A stretch of 64,000 nt of DNA, from contig JAMPIT010000848.1 of assembly GCA_026261815.1 (NCBI GenBank), forward strand, positions 1,364,001 to 1,428,000. The letters run 5' to 3'. A program made the position numbers and the translations under genes. Each line of letters begins with the position of its first letter. Position 1 is the first letter of the stretch. This stretch comes from Monarcha castaneiventris obscurior. Its lineage: Eukaryota > Chordata > Aves > Passeriformes > Monarchidae. This document shows, in pieces, positions 47,401-57,500 of the stretch. The notes under the pieces were generated by a model that worked only from the letters and a program-made list of their open reading frames with translations, ran no database searches and was not told the origin of the DNA.

Positions 47401-50400
47401 GCCTCCATACAGATAGGACAATCTCTTTGGTCAGGGCAGTTAGTTCACAACATTTGGGGAAAAAATTGCAAAAGCCACTTTCCAAAAGTTATACCCCAAT
47501 GAGAAGCAGGCGCAAGGGCTCTGGTGTGAGCTGCTGAAGCACCCATCCAGCAGTTCTGCCCAAAGTAGTGTGTGAAAAAACACAAAGCTACAGCCAGAGA
47601 TGTCTTCACATACAAGTCTCATTTATGCACACATCTTCATATTAATTCTCCATTAAATACCAACTCAATCAGACCTTGTTTTCACGACCTAAGAATGGCA
47701 TAAGAGCCCTTTACTAATGACCAAACCAACTCTCTCACACCATTGCACCTCTGCCGGGAATAGAAAAAATATGACCAGTGCAGCAATGTCATTCCAGCTC
47801 ATTCAAAGACATCAACACTTCATACAATGATAGAACAGCTTAGTGGAAGGATCTTAAAGGCCATCTCATTCCAGCTCCCCTGCCATGGGCAGGGACACCT
47901 GCTGCAAGACCAGCTTGCTCAGGGCCCCATACAACCTGGACTTGAACGCTTCCAGGAATAGAGAATCCACCCCCTTCAGCTTCAAGATGGACAAATATTC
48001 CCTTAACCAGAACACTCTTGATTTTTAATGACCCTCACCTTCCACAGTTTAGGCATCCCACTGCTCTCCTCTTTTCATTGGAGCACTAGAACACCTCCAA
48101 GTGCCACAGAAGAGGCAAGATCTGCCAAAGCAGTAAATCAAAGCACAGTAAACACAAGCTTATGCTCAATTTCTCATGTCTCATGCAGTAATAAGGCTAT
48201 GTCTGTGACGTCCTAGTGACATTAAATGATGCAAAGTTAGTTTTCCCCAAATGACATCAGCTGATGAAAGAAAAAAAAGAGACCAGATGAGCTTCTGGCC
48301 ATATATTCCAGGCTCCAATTATTCAAAACTCTTTGCTGCATTGTAATAAAATACAGTAATTATGGAAAATAAAACAATTAATATGAGGATGAAAGCACTA
48401 ACAGTACTGAATAAGACATTCTAATAACCCAGCTGAGCAGTCTCAGAGACGCAGAGTGGGACATTTGACTAGAGATGGACACAACAGTTCCCTGCATGAC
48501 TGACTTGCTATCACCCCAAAAGGCAGCCCTGGAGCATTCTGTCTGCACAAGCAGCACCAGACATCATGTCCAGTTAAGCTCACTGCCAGCCACAAAGCAC
48601 AAGACAGCACACCTGCAAACCAGAACCATGGGTTTAACAAAAATCAGACTTCTCAACACAGTCCTGAAGAATCTCCACAACCAGCTCTGGCAACGACTCA
48701 ACTAAACAAGCCCAGAGCTCAACTCCTCACAGTATTTCCAGTGAAACATACACCAATTTAAAAACAAAACACACATGACCAGCAATATGCATTTACCTTT
48801 TGTTTGGGGGCTGTTGGAGTCTTCCATAGACAGTTTGAGCTGCTGGATGAACTCGCTGCCATACACACTCCTCTCCTGCCAGATGTTCAGCAATCGTTCC
48901 AAGGGCTTCTTGCAGCCCTCATCTGCTTCTCTGTTCAAAGATTAGGAAATCAACATAGTTCAGCTGATCAACACTCGCCATGTTTTCAGAGAGCATCTTC
49001 CAAACTGGCAGCTGCACCCATTGCAAGATGTGAACATTTGGAGAGAATTTTGCTCATGTTGTCTGAGACAAAACACACTTGTAGCCAATTTTCCCCTTTA
49101 TTTGACCTAAAGATTGCCTGGAATTGCCTCACGTTCCCACCTCAAAGTAAGGGCAGGAAAAGTTGTGAAAGAAGAAACTTGCTATTGTTCAGAATTTGTA
49201 GTAAGTGTTCATAAAATGCCCCAAAGCTGACAAGTTTACAACTCAGAGTATTAACTTTAAACAGTTGTTTCAGTTAGTAACATCCCAATTAAAAGCAGGT
49301 TGATTGGATCATTAGGCACTTAAATGCACTCAAGAGTGTGCACTGACAGTCAGACAGCCCTCCAGAACAGACAACAAACACCCAGAGCATTAATGCTGTT
49401 TAGCTGAGATAACAGGAATTATTACACCATTTAGAGACAGCCTTAACTAAACAACAGTGCATTTTTGATAAGGTGCATCACTTCTTCCCTTTTATGTATG
49501 AAATTCTTTCTTCCTCCAGCAAGGATATTACTGATCAGGTAACCATTAGAACAAGCAACACACAAAGAAACTACTCAAACCAGGAGGCTGGTGAGAATCC
49601 AGTGACCCAAAACATCAGCTCTTTTAAAGTCTCTTGACAATGGGGCAGAGCCATTCATTATGTGGCTTTAATAAACACACCCAACTGTTCGATTCCAGTG
49701 CCCATAAACAGATCTGCCGGATCTTTAGGTAACAACTGAAATAAAGTCCACAGGAGCTGCACATAGATAAAAAACATGTGAAGCTGTGAAGGGCTGGTTC
49801 ACACACAAAGGTGCCCATTTACACTGAACAGTCCCTAAGAAAAAGAAGTCAGGATCCAATCTCTACTACAGAGAGGGTACAAGCAACCTCTAGACTTAAA
49901 AAACCCCAACAAAATCCAATTGAATTAAGCTTTGAATAACAAGAATGAAAATCCCTAGAGAGGGAAACTGAAGAAATACAGCAACATACCTGGCAACGTG
50001 AGAAAATGCATCCACAAGAACAGATTCAAATTCCCTGGTAAATTCAGGACCTTTCCTCTTACTGTTCTGGATGACATCGTTTGCTAAATACAGGAAAGTA
50101 AGTTTCCTACTCGATTTTGCTGAGAAAGGGGAAGGAAAAAAAAAGAAAATAAGAAGGGCGGGGGGGGAAGGAGAGTTTGCATTTACTTCTCACTTCTTTC
50201 ACCTGGAATCATTAACAGGGCTTTCAAAATTGTTCATAGCTTTGCAGTCTAAAAACAAAGATCAAAACATTTCCATGTTACAAAAGCAAATCAGGGGCTT
50301 TCAAGTCAAGTAGTTCTCAATGTCCTCACTTTTGCTCTTTATAAATTAACTCATAAAACAAACATGAGTTTAATGCTTTTTGTGCAGTGACACCTCAACT

Positions 50401-51784
50401 CTAAAAAAACCAATAAATTTTAAACACGATTAAAACAAGCTGTTCTAACCCACCAGCAAATTAACAAAACCATTAGCTTATTTTTTTACTAATTAACTTC
50501 AGGAAAAATACTTGAATAAAACCACGTAACTCAGAACTGAGTGAAACTGTGGGAGAAAGCTACTGCAGAGACTCAAAAAGTTTCCAAACAATGCTCCAAA
50601 CATCAAATTTCTTCCATATACCTTAACTTTTCCTATTTTGACACCAACAGTTTCTATTTCAATACGGCCAGAATCGGGGGGTTTCACTGTTCCCCAGAGC
50701 AAAACAACCACAAACACACAGAAGACAGAAAACAAAGGGGCTCATTTCCACAACAGGGCAAACTCAGATCTTCCAAAAACTCATAAATAAACTATAAATG
50801 GCAAAAACTAGCAAATACGTAGGAGATACCCCAGCTGCTCCAAGGGGCTCACAGTGGTGGTGCCCACAGTGGGAATGGTGACACTGGCTGCTATCAGAGC
50901 TGCACTTGGGAACAGGGCATCCACACAGAATCCCAGAATGGTTTGGGTTGGAAGGGACCTTAAAGATCGCCTCGTTGGTACCCCCTGCCATCGGCAGGAA
51001 CACCTTCAACTAGGCACTGACAGTCTCTCTTGACTTGAGGATGAAGCCATCTGCGAAATTACCTTTAGTTAATCCGCAAGAAAAACAAGCACAAAATGTT
51101 TCTGGATAATAGCACCGAAAAGTTTCATAGACTTGTACAACAACTTCTTCTTTGTTTATCTCTTGTCACTAATTCTATAATGGGTGAGTTGTATGAATCC
51201 AAACCCAAAATTTAAAAACGGAGCCAAACAACCAGAGCACTTCCAAGTTCCCCTGCGCACACCCAGGGGAACGTAACTCGTACATCTCTTGCTTTACACC
51301 CAAACTGCCCGCCCAGAGCCGAGCATCCTCTCCCTCTCAAGTCACACTTGGCTGTGCCTCCATCCTCTGCCTTCCCAAAAACGCCGCCTGTTGTCACCGG
51401 AATACACCTCTCACACGTGGTATTCCCCCCCAAAGTTTAGTAAACAACAACAACAGCAGGGAAACAGCGCCCAGGCTCCCATAAACTCCCGGGGTACCAA
51501 GTTCTCCCGGTGCCGACCCGCGGAGCTCTACAAGGAGGAACCGGCCGCGCTCAGCGGCAGCTCCACGGGTGGCCCCGGTACCCTCGGGGCAGGAGCTACC
51601 GGAGCGGCCCCACCGGACAAACCCCCCGCGCACCTTTACGGAGCTCCCGGTGCCACACGGCGACGATGGGCCCCGCGTGCTTGCGGTGGTGGATGAGCCA
51701 CAGCGAGAGCGTCTGCACGCTCTGCTGGGAGTTGCTCAGCTCCGACAGCTTCTTCTCCAGCGCCGACTCCGAGAAGGAGGACAT
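29266..51784 (-). CDS. RPRD1B: Regulation of nuclear pre-mRNA domain-containing protein 1B (CREPT), 7 exons, 326 aa
   Basis: Coding segments in transcript order: 51784-51634, 50119-49990, 48930-48797, 42748-42636, 40856-40730, 39679-39504 and 29415-29266. They total 981 nt, 326 codons plus TAG, which equals the human length as I know it. RPRD1B is a nuclear protein that binds the phosphorylated C-terminal domain of RNA polymerase II through its N-terminal CID, recruits the RPAP2 phosphatase and promotes genes such as cyclin D1. The CID spans about residues 1-135 (MSSFSESALEKKLSEL; LYLANDVIQNSKRKG; RLLNIWQERSVYG). An acidic linker follows (EEEDDDYPGSY, about 155-165), then a coiled coil (about 175-300) that mediates dimerisation. 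It is nearly identical to the human protein. It diverges from TTI1 across a 440-bp CpG-rich promoter. One acceptor (exon 4) is a tandem NAG pair, so a 324-aa form is possible. Confidence 0.96.
29416..39503 (-). other. RPRD1B: RPRD1B intron 6
   Basis: 10.1-kb AT-rich intron. Apart from a 26-bp-class minisatellite next to exon 6 (39336-39412), I recognise no transposon family, RNA gene or additional exon. Open frames here are short and unsupported. Confidence 0.75.
39336..39412. repeat. Three-copy minisatellite, about 24-26 bp
   Basis: Imperfect units built on TGTAAAGGTAA-ACCTGGAATCA, starting about 90 nt inside intron 6 of RPRD1B. Confidence 0.7.
39504..39679 (-). CDS. RPRD1B: RPRD1B coding exon 6
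   Basis: Codons 219-277, KEAAERLSKTVDEACLLLAE to EKEKKLE, the heptad-rich coiled coil. It is strikingly GC-rich compared with the introns around it. Confidence 0.95.
40315..40405. repeat. Diverged two-copy repeat
   Basis: GTGTGTACTCAGCA-TCTG-TA-AACTCAA and ATGTGTACTCAGCA-CCTGATAAAACTTCAA lie about 55 bp apart in RPRD1B intron 5. Confidence 0.5.
40730..40856 (-). CDS. RPRD1B: RPRD1B coding exon 5
   Basis: Codons 177-219, TEDLIKALQDLENAASGD to SLLEKIT. Confidence 0.95.
42636..42748 (-). CDS. RPRD1B: RPRD1B coding exon 4 (tandem acceptor)
   Basis: Codons 139-176, EEKKSLKRTFQQIQEEEDDDY to SAGPLL. Two CAG acceptors lie 6 nt apart, so the exon starts at 42748 (adds Val-Ser) or at 42742. The longer form matches the human length and is preferred. 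Confidence 0.9.
43702..43757. repeat. Two-copy 31-bp tandem repeat
   Basis: TCAATTTAAAACAAAACCAGA occurs twice, its starts 31 bp apart, without mismatches. Confidence 0.8.
47826..47990 (-). mobile_element. Decayed CR1 fragment
   Basis: The + strand shows the CR1 reverse-complement landmarks in order: GGAAGGATCTTAAAGG, CATTCCAGCTCCCCTGCCATGGGCAG, CAGCTTGCTCAGGGCCCC and AACCTGGACTTGAACGCTTCCAGG. Many substitutions suggest an old copy. Confidence 0.85.
48797..48930 (-). CDS. RPRD1B: RPRD1B coding exon 3
   Basis: Codons 94-139, READEGCKKPLERLLNIWQ to SPQTK, last CID helices. Confidence 0.95.
49990..50119 (-). CDS. RPRD1B: RPRD1B coding exon 2
   Basis: Codons 51-94, KLTFLYLANDVIQNSKRKG to DAFSHVA, core of the CID. 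Confidence 0.95.
50921..51018 (-). mobile_element. CR1 3'-end fragment
   Basis: CAGAATCCCAGAATGGTTTGGG, then TTGGAAGGGACCTTAAAG and CCCCTGCCATCGGCAGG: the CR1 tail in reverse complement, about 100 bp, in RPRD1B intron 1. Confidence 0.9.
51634..51784 (-). CDS. RPRD1B: RPRD1B coding exon 1
   Basis: Codons 1-51, MSSFSES to WHRELRK plus one base, first helices of the CID. The minus-strand donor after 51634 is GTGCGC. Confidence 0.95.
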
Positions 51785-52224
51785 GGGGCCGGGGCTGCTC
51801 CGCCCGCGGAGGGGGCGCGGCGCGGCCTCACCGACAACAACCCGCCGGGGCCGCCGCCACAAGATGGCCGCCCGCGCCCTCACTCCGCCGCGGGGCGAGG
51901 GGCGGCATCGTACGGAGCGCCGGAGGGAGCCGGGCCGCACGGCGGGAGGGAACGGGGCATGCGCAACTATCTCCGGCGCCTGCGCACTCCTTGCGCCCGC
52001 GATTTTTCTCACAGCGCCCGCCCACGCCCGCGGGAGCTTTGTGGCGCTGACAGCCCCGTTATCACAGCGTTGCGCCGCCGACGCTTGCGCATTGAGGGCA
52101 GCCGAGACTTTTCTCACAGTGCCCGCCCCGCTCCGCGGGAACTTTGTGGCGCTGGTGCCTCGGCGTCACTTCCGGCACCCTCAGGGCTGTCCGGCCTGGC
52201 CCCAGCGCAGCCCCGGCCCCGGGC
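51785..52224. promoter_or_regulatory. Bidirectional CpG-rich promoter of RPRD1B and TTI1
   Basis: 440 bp separate the two start codons on opposite strands. No TATA box is seen. Motifs fit housekeeping promoters: a YY1-like AAGATGGCCGCC (51861), three NRF1-type TGCGCA cores (51960, 51981, 52086) and an ETS-type CACTTCCGG (52167-52175). A 72-bp segment is duplicated at a 105-bp period. Both start sites are inferred. Confidence 0.8.
51981..52157. repeat. Tandem duplication (105-bp period) in the shared promoter
   Basis: 51981-52052 aligns with 52086-52157 without gaps. The best part (52001-52050 versus 52106-52155) has about eight mismatches in 50. Both copies share TGCGCA, TTTTCTCACAG and CTTTGTGGCGCTG. 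Confidence 0.8.
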
Positions 52225-54505
52225 ATGGCCGTGTTCGACACCCCGCAGGCGGCGTTCGGGGCGCTGCGCCCCTTGTGCGTGCAGCTGACGCGGGTGCAGA
52301 CGGTGGAGAACGTGCGGCAGCTGCAGGCGCACCTGGGCGGCGTGAGCGGCGCGGCCCTGCAGGAGCTGCAGGAGTACGTGCTGTTCCCGCTGCGCTTCGC
52401 CCTGCGGGTGCCGGGGCCCAAGCAGGAGCGGCTGGTGCAGAGCCTGGTGCAGTGCATCTCCTCCGTGCTTGCGGCGACGTGCGTGAAGAAGCAGGAGCTG
52501 CTGCAGGAGCTCTTCTCGGAGCTCTGTACCTGCCTCGCTCCCCCTCCCAGCTCGGGTAAAGCCGCCCCGCTGTCCGAGGAGCTGAAGCTGGCTGTGATCC
52601 AGGCACTCCACACCCTGATGCATTCGGCTTATGGGGATGTTATCTTGTCTCTGTACCAACCTTCCACCCTTCCACTCTTAGGATTTGCTGTGTCTTTGCT
52701 TCTGACGCTTGCAGAGCAAGAAAAAGCAAAGCAAATCAAGATCTCTGCTTTGGAGTGCTTGCAGGTCCTGGTTCTGCAGTGTGACTGCCAGGAGCACCGA
52801 GACCTGGATGAAGAGGAGGCACAGCAATGTGGGGATTTGTTTGCTTCTTTTCTGCCTGGGATTTCTATTACGCTGTCTCGAGTTATTGCTGGAGACATCA
52901 AACAAGGTCACAAAACCACCGTTTCTGCCATCAGACTCTTTTATCTGATTGTCGGCTTGGTCATGGCTGACAAACAGCTAGCCAGAATCCCAAAGAGTAA
53001 GGAAAAGCTGCCACTGGAACACAGCAGAATATCAGAGTTAATGATCCGCAGAGGACCTGACTGGACTAAAAGTACTGCTGAAAAACTCTCTCTTCTCTTG
53101 CGTAAAGTGGTTGAATCTTCTTCAGTTCACCCCCACTGGAAGGTGAGACTAGAGCTGGTAGAGCTGGTTCACCACTTACTGAGGAACTGCAGTCAGTCAC
53201 TGGTGGACTCGTTCAGTCACCTTTTAAAGGCCTTGGTTGGGCTGGTTAATGATGAAAACAGTGAAGTCCAGAGCAGGTGTAACAAAGTTCTGCAAGGGAT
53301 TGCAGAGCAGAGGACTGTGGCACAGAACAGGGCTCTTGCTGATGTCCTCTCTGAGAACCTCCATTCCCTTGCCACAGCTCTTCCCCGCCTGATGAACTCT
53401 CAGGATGACATGGGCAAGGTTTCCACGCTGAGCTTATTGCTCGGCTACCTGAAGCTGCTGGGCCCCAAGATTAACATTGTCCTCAACTCCGTGTCCCACC
53501 TGCACCGCCTGTCCAAGGCTCTGGTGCAGGTTCTGGAGCTGGATGTGACAGATGTGAAGATAGTGGAGGCCCGGCACTCTGGGCCACCAGGCCCCTTGCA
53601 CCAGGGTGTGCAGAAAGGCAGGTGCCAGAAGAAATACTTCCGCTTCTTCACGGAGGAAAAGGTTTTCCTGCTCCTTCAGCAAGTGTGCCGTGTGCTTGGC
53701 TACTACGGGAACCCCTACTTGCTTGTGGATCACTTCATGGGGCTGTACAATGAGTCTGGCCTGTACCGAAAGCAGGCAGCCATGATCCTCAACGAGCTGG
53801 TCACGGGAGCTGCCGGAGTGGGAGTGGATGTCCTGCAGGAGAGGGAAGTTCCGCTGAACGTGGATGATCTCAAAGGGTCCATAAGGTCCATTCTGGATGA
53901 ATACATGGACCAGGCGAACTGGTATTTGGTCACTAGCATTGACACAGAGGAGAGGAGCCCTGAGCAGTCAGTGCAGCACTCAGGACTCGCTGTCCGTGCG
54001 GGAGGGGCGTCCAGCAGCGTTCTCCTTCTGTCCCCAGAGCCCCCAGTCACAACCTGCACCATGAACAGCAACATCTGGCAGATGTGCATCCAGCTGGAGG
54101 GCGTTGGCTGCTTCGCTGCTGTCCTTGGGAAGGAGTTCCGGCTGCTGCTGCTGTCAGCTCTCTACCCTGTGCTAGAAAAGGCTGGTGACAGGACTCTGCT
54201 CATCAGTGAGACAGCACTGGGGACACTGGCAGACATATGTGAGGCCTGCGGTTATGACTCAGTGCAGTGTTTGATTAATGAGAATTCTGACTACCTGGTG
54301 AACGGGATTTCCCTGCATTTGCGCCAGCTGGCACATCAGCCACGTGCTTCCCAGGTCCTGGACACGATGCTGAGGCATTCAGATGCCAGCTTGCTGCCAC
54401 TGGTAGAAGATGTAATCCAAGATGTCCTGTCTGCACTAGATCAGTCTTACAATAGCCAGGCTTCCACCTTCCTCCGGGTCCTCCACTCAGTCATGACAGC
54501 TCTAG
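52225..54505 (+). CDS. TTI1: TTI1 coding exon 1 (760 codons)
   Basis: One very long exon encodes about 70% of the protein, up to HSVMTAL plus one base. A large first coding exon is also my recollection for the human gene. Donor GTACCA. Confidence 0.95.
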
Positions 54506-57500
54506 GTACCAAAACAATGTTTACTTTGTGTAATTTAGCCTTGCTGTCGCTAAGGGTGGTTGTCTTGGACCTTTCCACTTGCTGTGGGAGGTTCCAGGTA
54601 GCCAAGGTGCTGCAGTGGGATGGCCACTGTGCTTTGCTTGGGCAGTGCTCAAGCAAAGATCGCCAGTAGTTTTCCCTCTTCAGTTTGTCTGGCCTGCAGC
54701 CTTTCACAGGAACATGGCCTTTAGTGGCTGAGAAAGGATGGATTCACTGCTCCCGTGAGCATTCTGTAGGAGCACATGGCATGTATTCCTTTTTAACATT
54801 CCCATACCATCAGAGAGGTGACTGGGATGTGACAGCAGGTGCCTGGATCAAATGCAATCCCATGAACTGTGAGAGCCACCTCATCTCTCATGGAACCACG
54901 GCACCTTGTTGACTTGCAGGAGGGGATCATGGTTGCTCAGTGACATGTCAGTTCCTCTTTTGCAGTGCAGTGGTTTGGAATGCCCAGCGCTGAGGAACAC
55001 CAGCGGAGGCAGACTGACAAGGGGCAGAGCAGGGCTCGGTCCCAGGGGCAGCAGAAGGTGACAATGACGAGGCAAGAAGTGGAACAATTCTTCCTTGACT
55101 ATGTCAGCCAGAAGCAGATCGCAGAGGGTGATCTTCCTGACCTGGAGGAGGCAGGTCAGTGCTATGCGTGGCTGGAGAGGAGCATGGTCAGTTTGAAGAG
55201 AGACTGTGACCTCTGAGGTGTCCTTTTGTTATGTGGGGGCCTTGGGACCAGGCTGACAGTCTCAGGTCTTCTTTGGGCTGACCTTGGTTCATGTAAAGCA
55301 TTGTTGGGTGTTCTCACCTTGTTCTGTTTGAGTGGGTGAGCCAAATGTTTGCAGATCAAGGCTTGTCTAGCTCTAAGACACAAGCACAGTGTGTTTTTCC
55401 TTACCTCATAACAGTTCATTTGGGTTCAGGACCTGAAGTTTTCTCTTTCCAGGATCCTATGCATTTTCCTCATGCTCCCTTGGGAATCTCTGTACTATTT
55501 TCTCTTGGCCAGTGATGCCACTGCTCCCCTATCACTTGGCCTTGGCAGGCACTGCAGACATTCATATAGGGAACTTTTTAGTCTTTACTGGGCTGTGCTG
55601 CAATCCTGACCTTTAAATACTTCATCTTCAAATACGCAGGCTTTTCATTTTTAATAAAAATCAATGGGAAATAAGTCCATGGTGAGAAGAGACTGCAAAT
55701 GTCAGACCAGCTGCATTGTCCAGTAAAGAAAGTGAACATTCCATAGCCCCACACTCTTAACTGAACCTGACACTAACTCACAGAACTCATAGGCTTAACT
55801 ATATCTAAGCACATTAAAAAATGCCAAAGGCCTTACTCGGGAATTTGCAGACTGGTTGTGGGTGGGTATTGTGATCTCCCAGAGCTCCCAAGTCACTTTC
55901 ATGACTTCAGTAATGGTTTTGTCTTTCAGATGAGGTTCCCCTTGCTAAGCCAGAGCTCAACTCTGACACAGAAGGAGAAGCTCCAATGCCAAGCCATGCT
56001 CAGCTGGCCAGGGATGTGATGGAGAGGTGCATCCACTTGCTGTCTGACGGAAGCCTCCGAGTGCGGCTGAAGGTTGGTAATCGCCGGCTCTGAGGGGACA
56101 GATGGTGCCCATGAAGGGGCTGGTAGCTCGTCAGCATGTGTGCCATGCACATTGGGCTCCCTGCCATCCCCAGGTTTGTGCTGCCATGTGCTTGAGCAGG
56201 ACAGAGCCTCCAAGCCTGGCAAGAGAAAGGGAGATCGTTTTTTGGGAGCACTCTGGATTAGGAATGGCAGCCAAGCGGAACAGAATCTTAACGGTGGCTT
56301 TGTGTTGGGCACTTTCCCTTGATGCTTATGACAGTTATGTCTTGTGCCTTGTCCTTTGGTGGAGGAAACAGAAGCATCTTTCTCCCATCTGTGCCTCCCA
56401 TCCCCCTTCCTCAGGCTGCAGTGCACAGGCTGATGAATGTTTTTGAAGTTGCTGGGGTGGTGATAAGCAGGGCTAAAAGCCTGGCTTTTTTCTAATTATG
56501 AAAACCCTTTGAAGGTGGCCTCCTTTTAAAGTGCAAAGTGAGACAGAAAAATGAGGCATAACCCAGATTCTCATCCCAGCGGCCCCAGCTCTGCCAGGTG
56601 ATCCTGCTGCCACAGCCGCAGTGGGGTCCGAGTGTGCAGCTCAGCCAGTGGGATCAGGGCAGGAATCCTGCCCTCCTCCCAGCCCAGCTCTGTACCCAGC
56701 ACAGGTTGTGTCACTGCGGTGCTTGTCCCTTTCCAAACAGGCCTGATCTCTAAGCACTGTTCACTTGTCCCCGTTCCTGCTGCGGTAAAACTGCACCCTT
56801 TGCTATCCAACCCCTCCTCCCGGCTTCCTGACGTGATGCTGGGATCCACCTGAATGCCTGGCACTGCAGCACTCAGAGTCTGTTCCCTCCCCTCCTGCCC
56901 AGGTCCTGGACGTGCTGGAGCTCTGTGTAACTGTGCTGCATCCTCATGGAAACCATCTGCTTCCCATGGCTCACCATGTCTGGCCAGCTCTCGTCACCCG
57001 GCTGATTAGTGATGACCCTCTGGCAGTGCTCAGAGCCTTCAAGGTATGGCAGTGACTGCCAGCAGCATTTCCAGCTGGGGCTTGGGCAGGAAGTGGTTCA
57101 GGCAGTGCTGCAGCCCAGGAGAGAGCAGCACCAGCCTCCTGCAGCGATGTTTAAATGTGTTTTGGAGCATGGGGTCACCGCCCTGCAGTGGGTTTGTACC
57201 ACTCCCACTGCAGCTTGTCCACAGGTAAACCCTTGATGCTGTTCCTGGGGGAGGCAGCAATGTTCGTTGTTATTGCAGGGATGAGAAAAACAGTTCTATA
57301 GCCTGAGCAGATGTTAGGTGTGTTAGGGGCACCATACAGTGCAGCTTGGCCATGCTCGAGCCACAGTCCCAGCATCCTCTTTGGAAGTCTCAGATTAAAG
57401 ATAGGGGAACATTTCACAATTGAGGCATTGGCAAGGGAGTGGAGAGGTTAAACAAAGACTTGGCCCTATACTGACATTATTAAAAGGCTCCTGACCTCGT

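Larger units (their letters stand above)
42749..48796 (-). other. RPRD1B: RPRD1B intron 3
   Basis: 6-kb intron. It contains a 31-bp tandem duplication (43702-43757) and a decayed CR1 copy (47826-47990). Nothing else recognised. Confidence 0.75.

Noticed and set aside
52144..52224. In-frame upstream extension of TTI1 with an earlier ATG
   Set aside because: The ATG at 52225 starts the conserved MAVFDTP; the upstream part overlaps promoter motifs and is not family-like.
51510..52559. 349-codon + strand frame antisense to RPRD1B exon 1 and overlapping TTI1 in another frame
   Set aside because: Shadow of two real coding regions and a CpG island.
54506..54669. Continuation of the TTI1 open frame after exon 1
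   Set aside because: A GT donor at 54506 and an exact family continuation at 54966 show it is intron.
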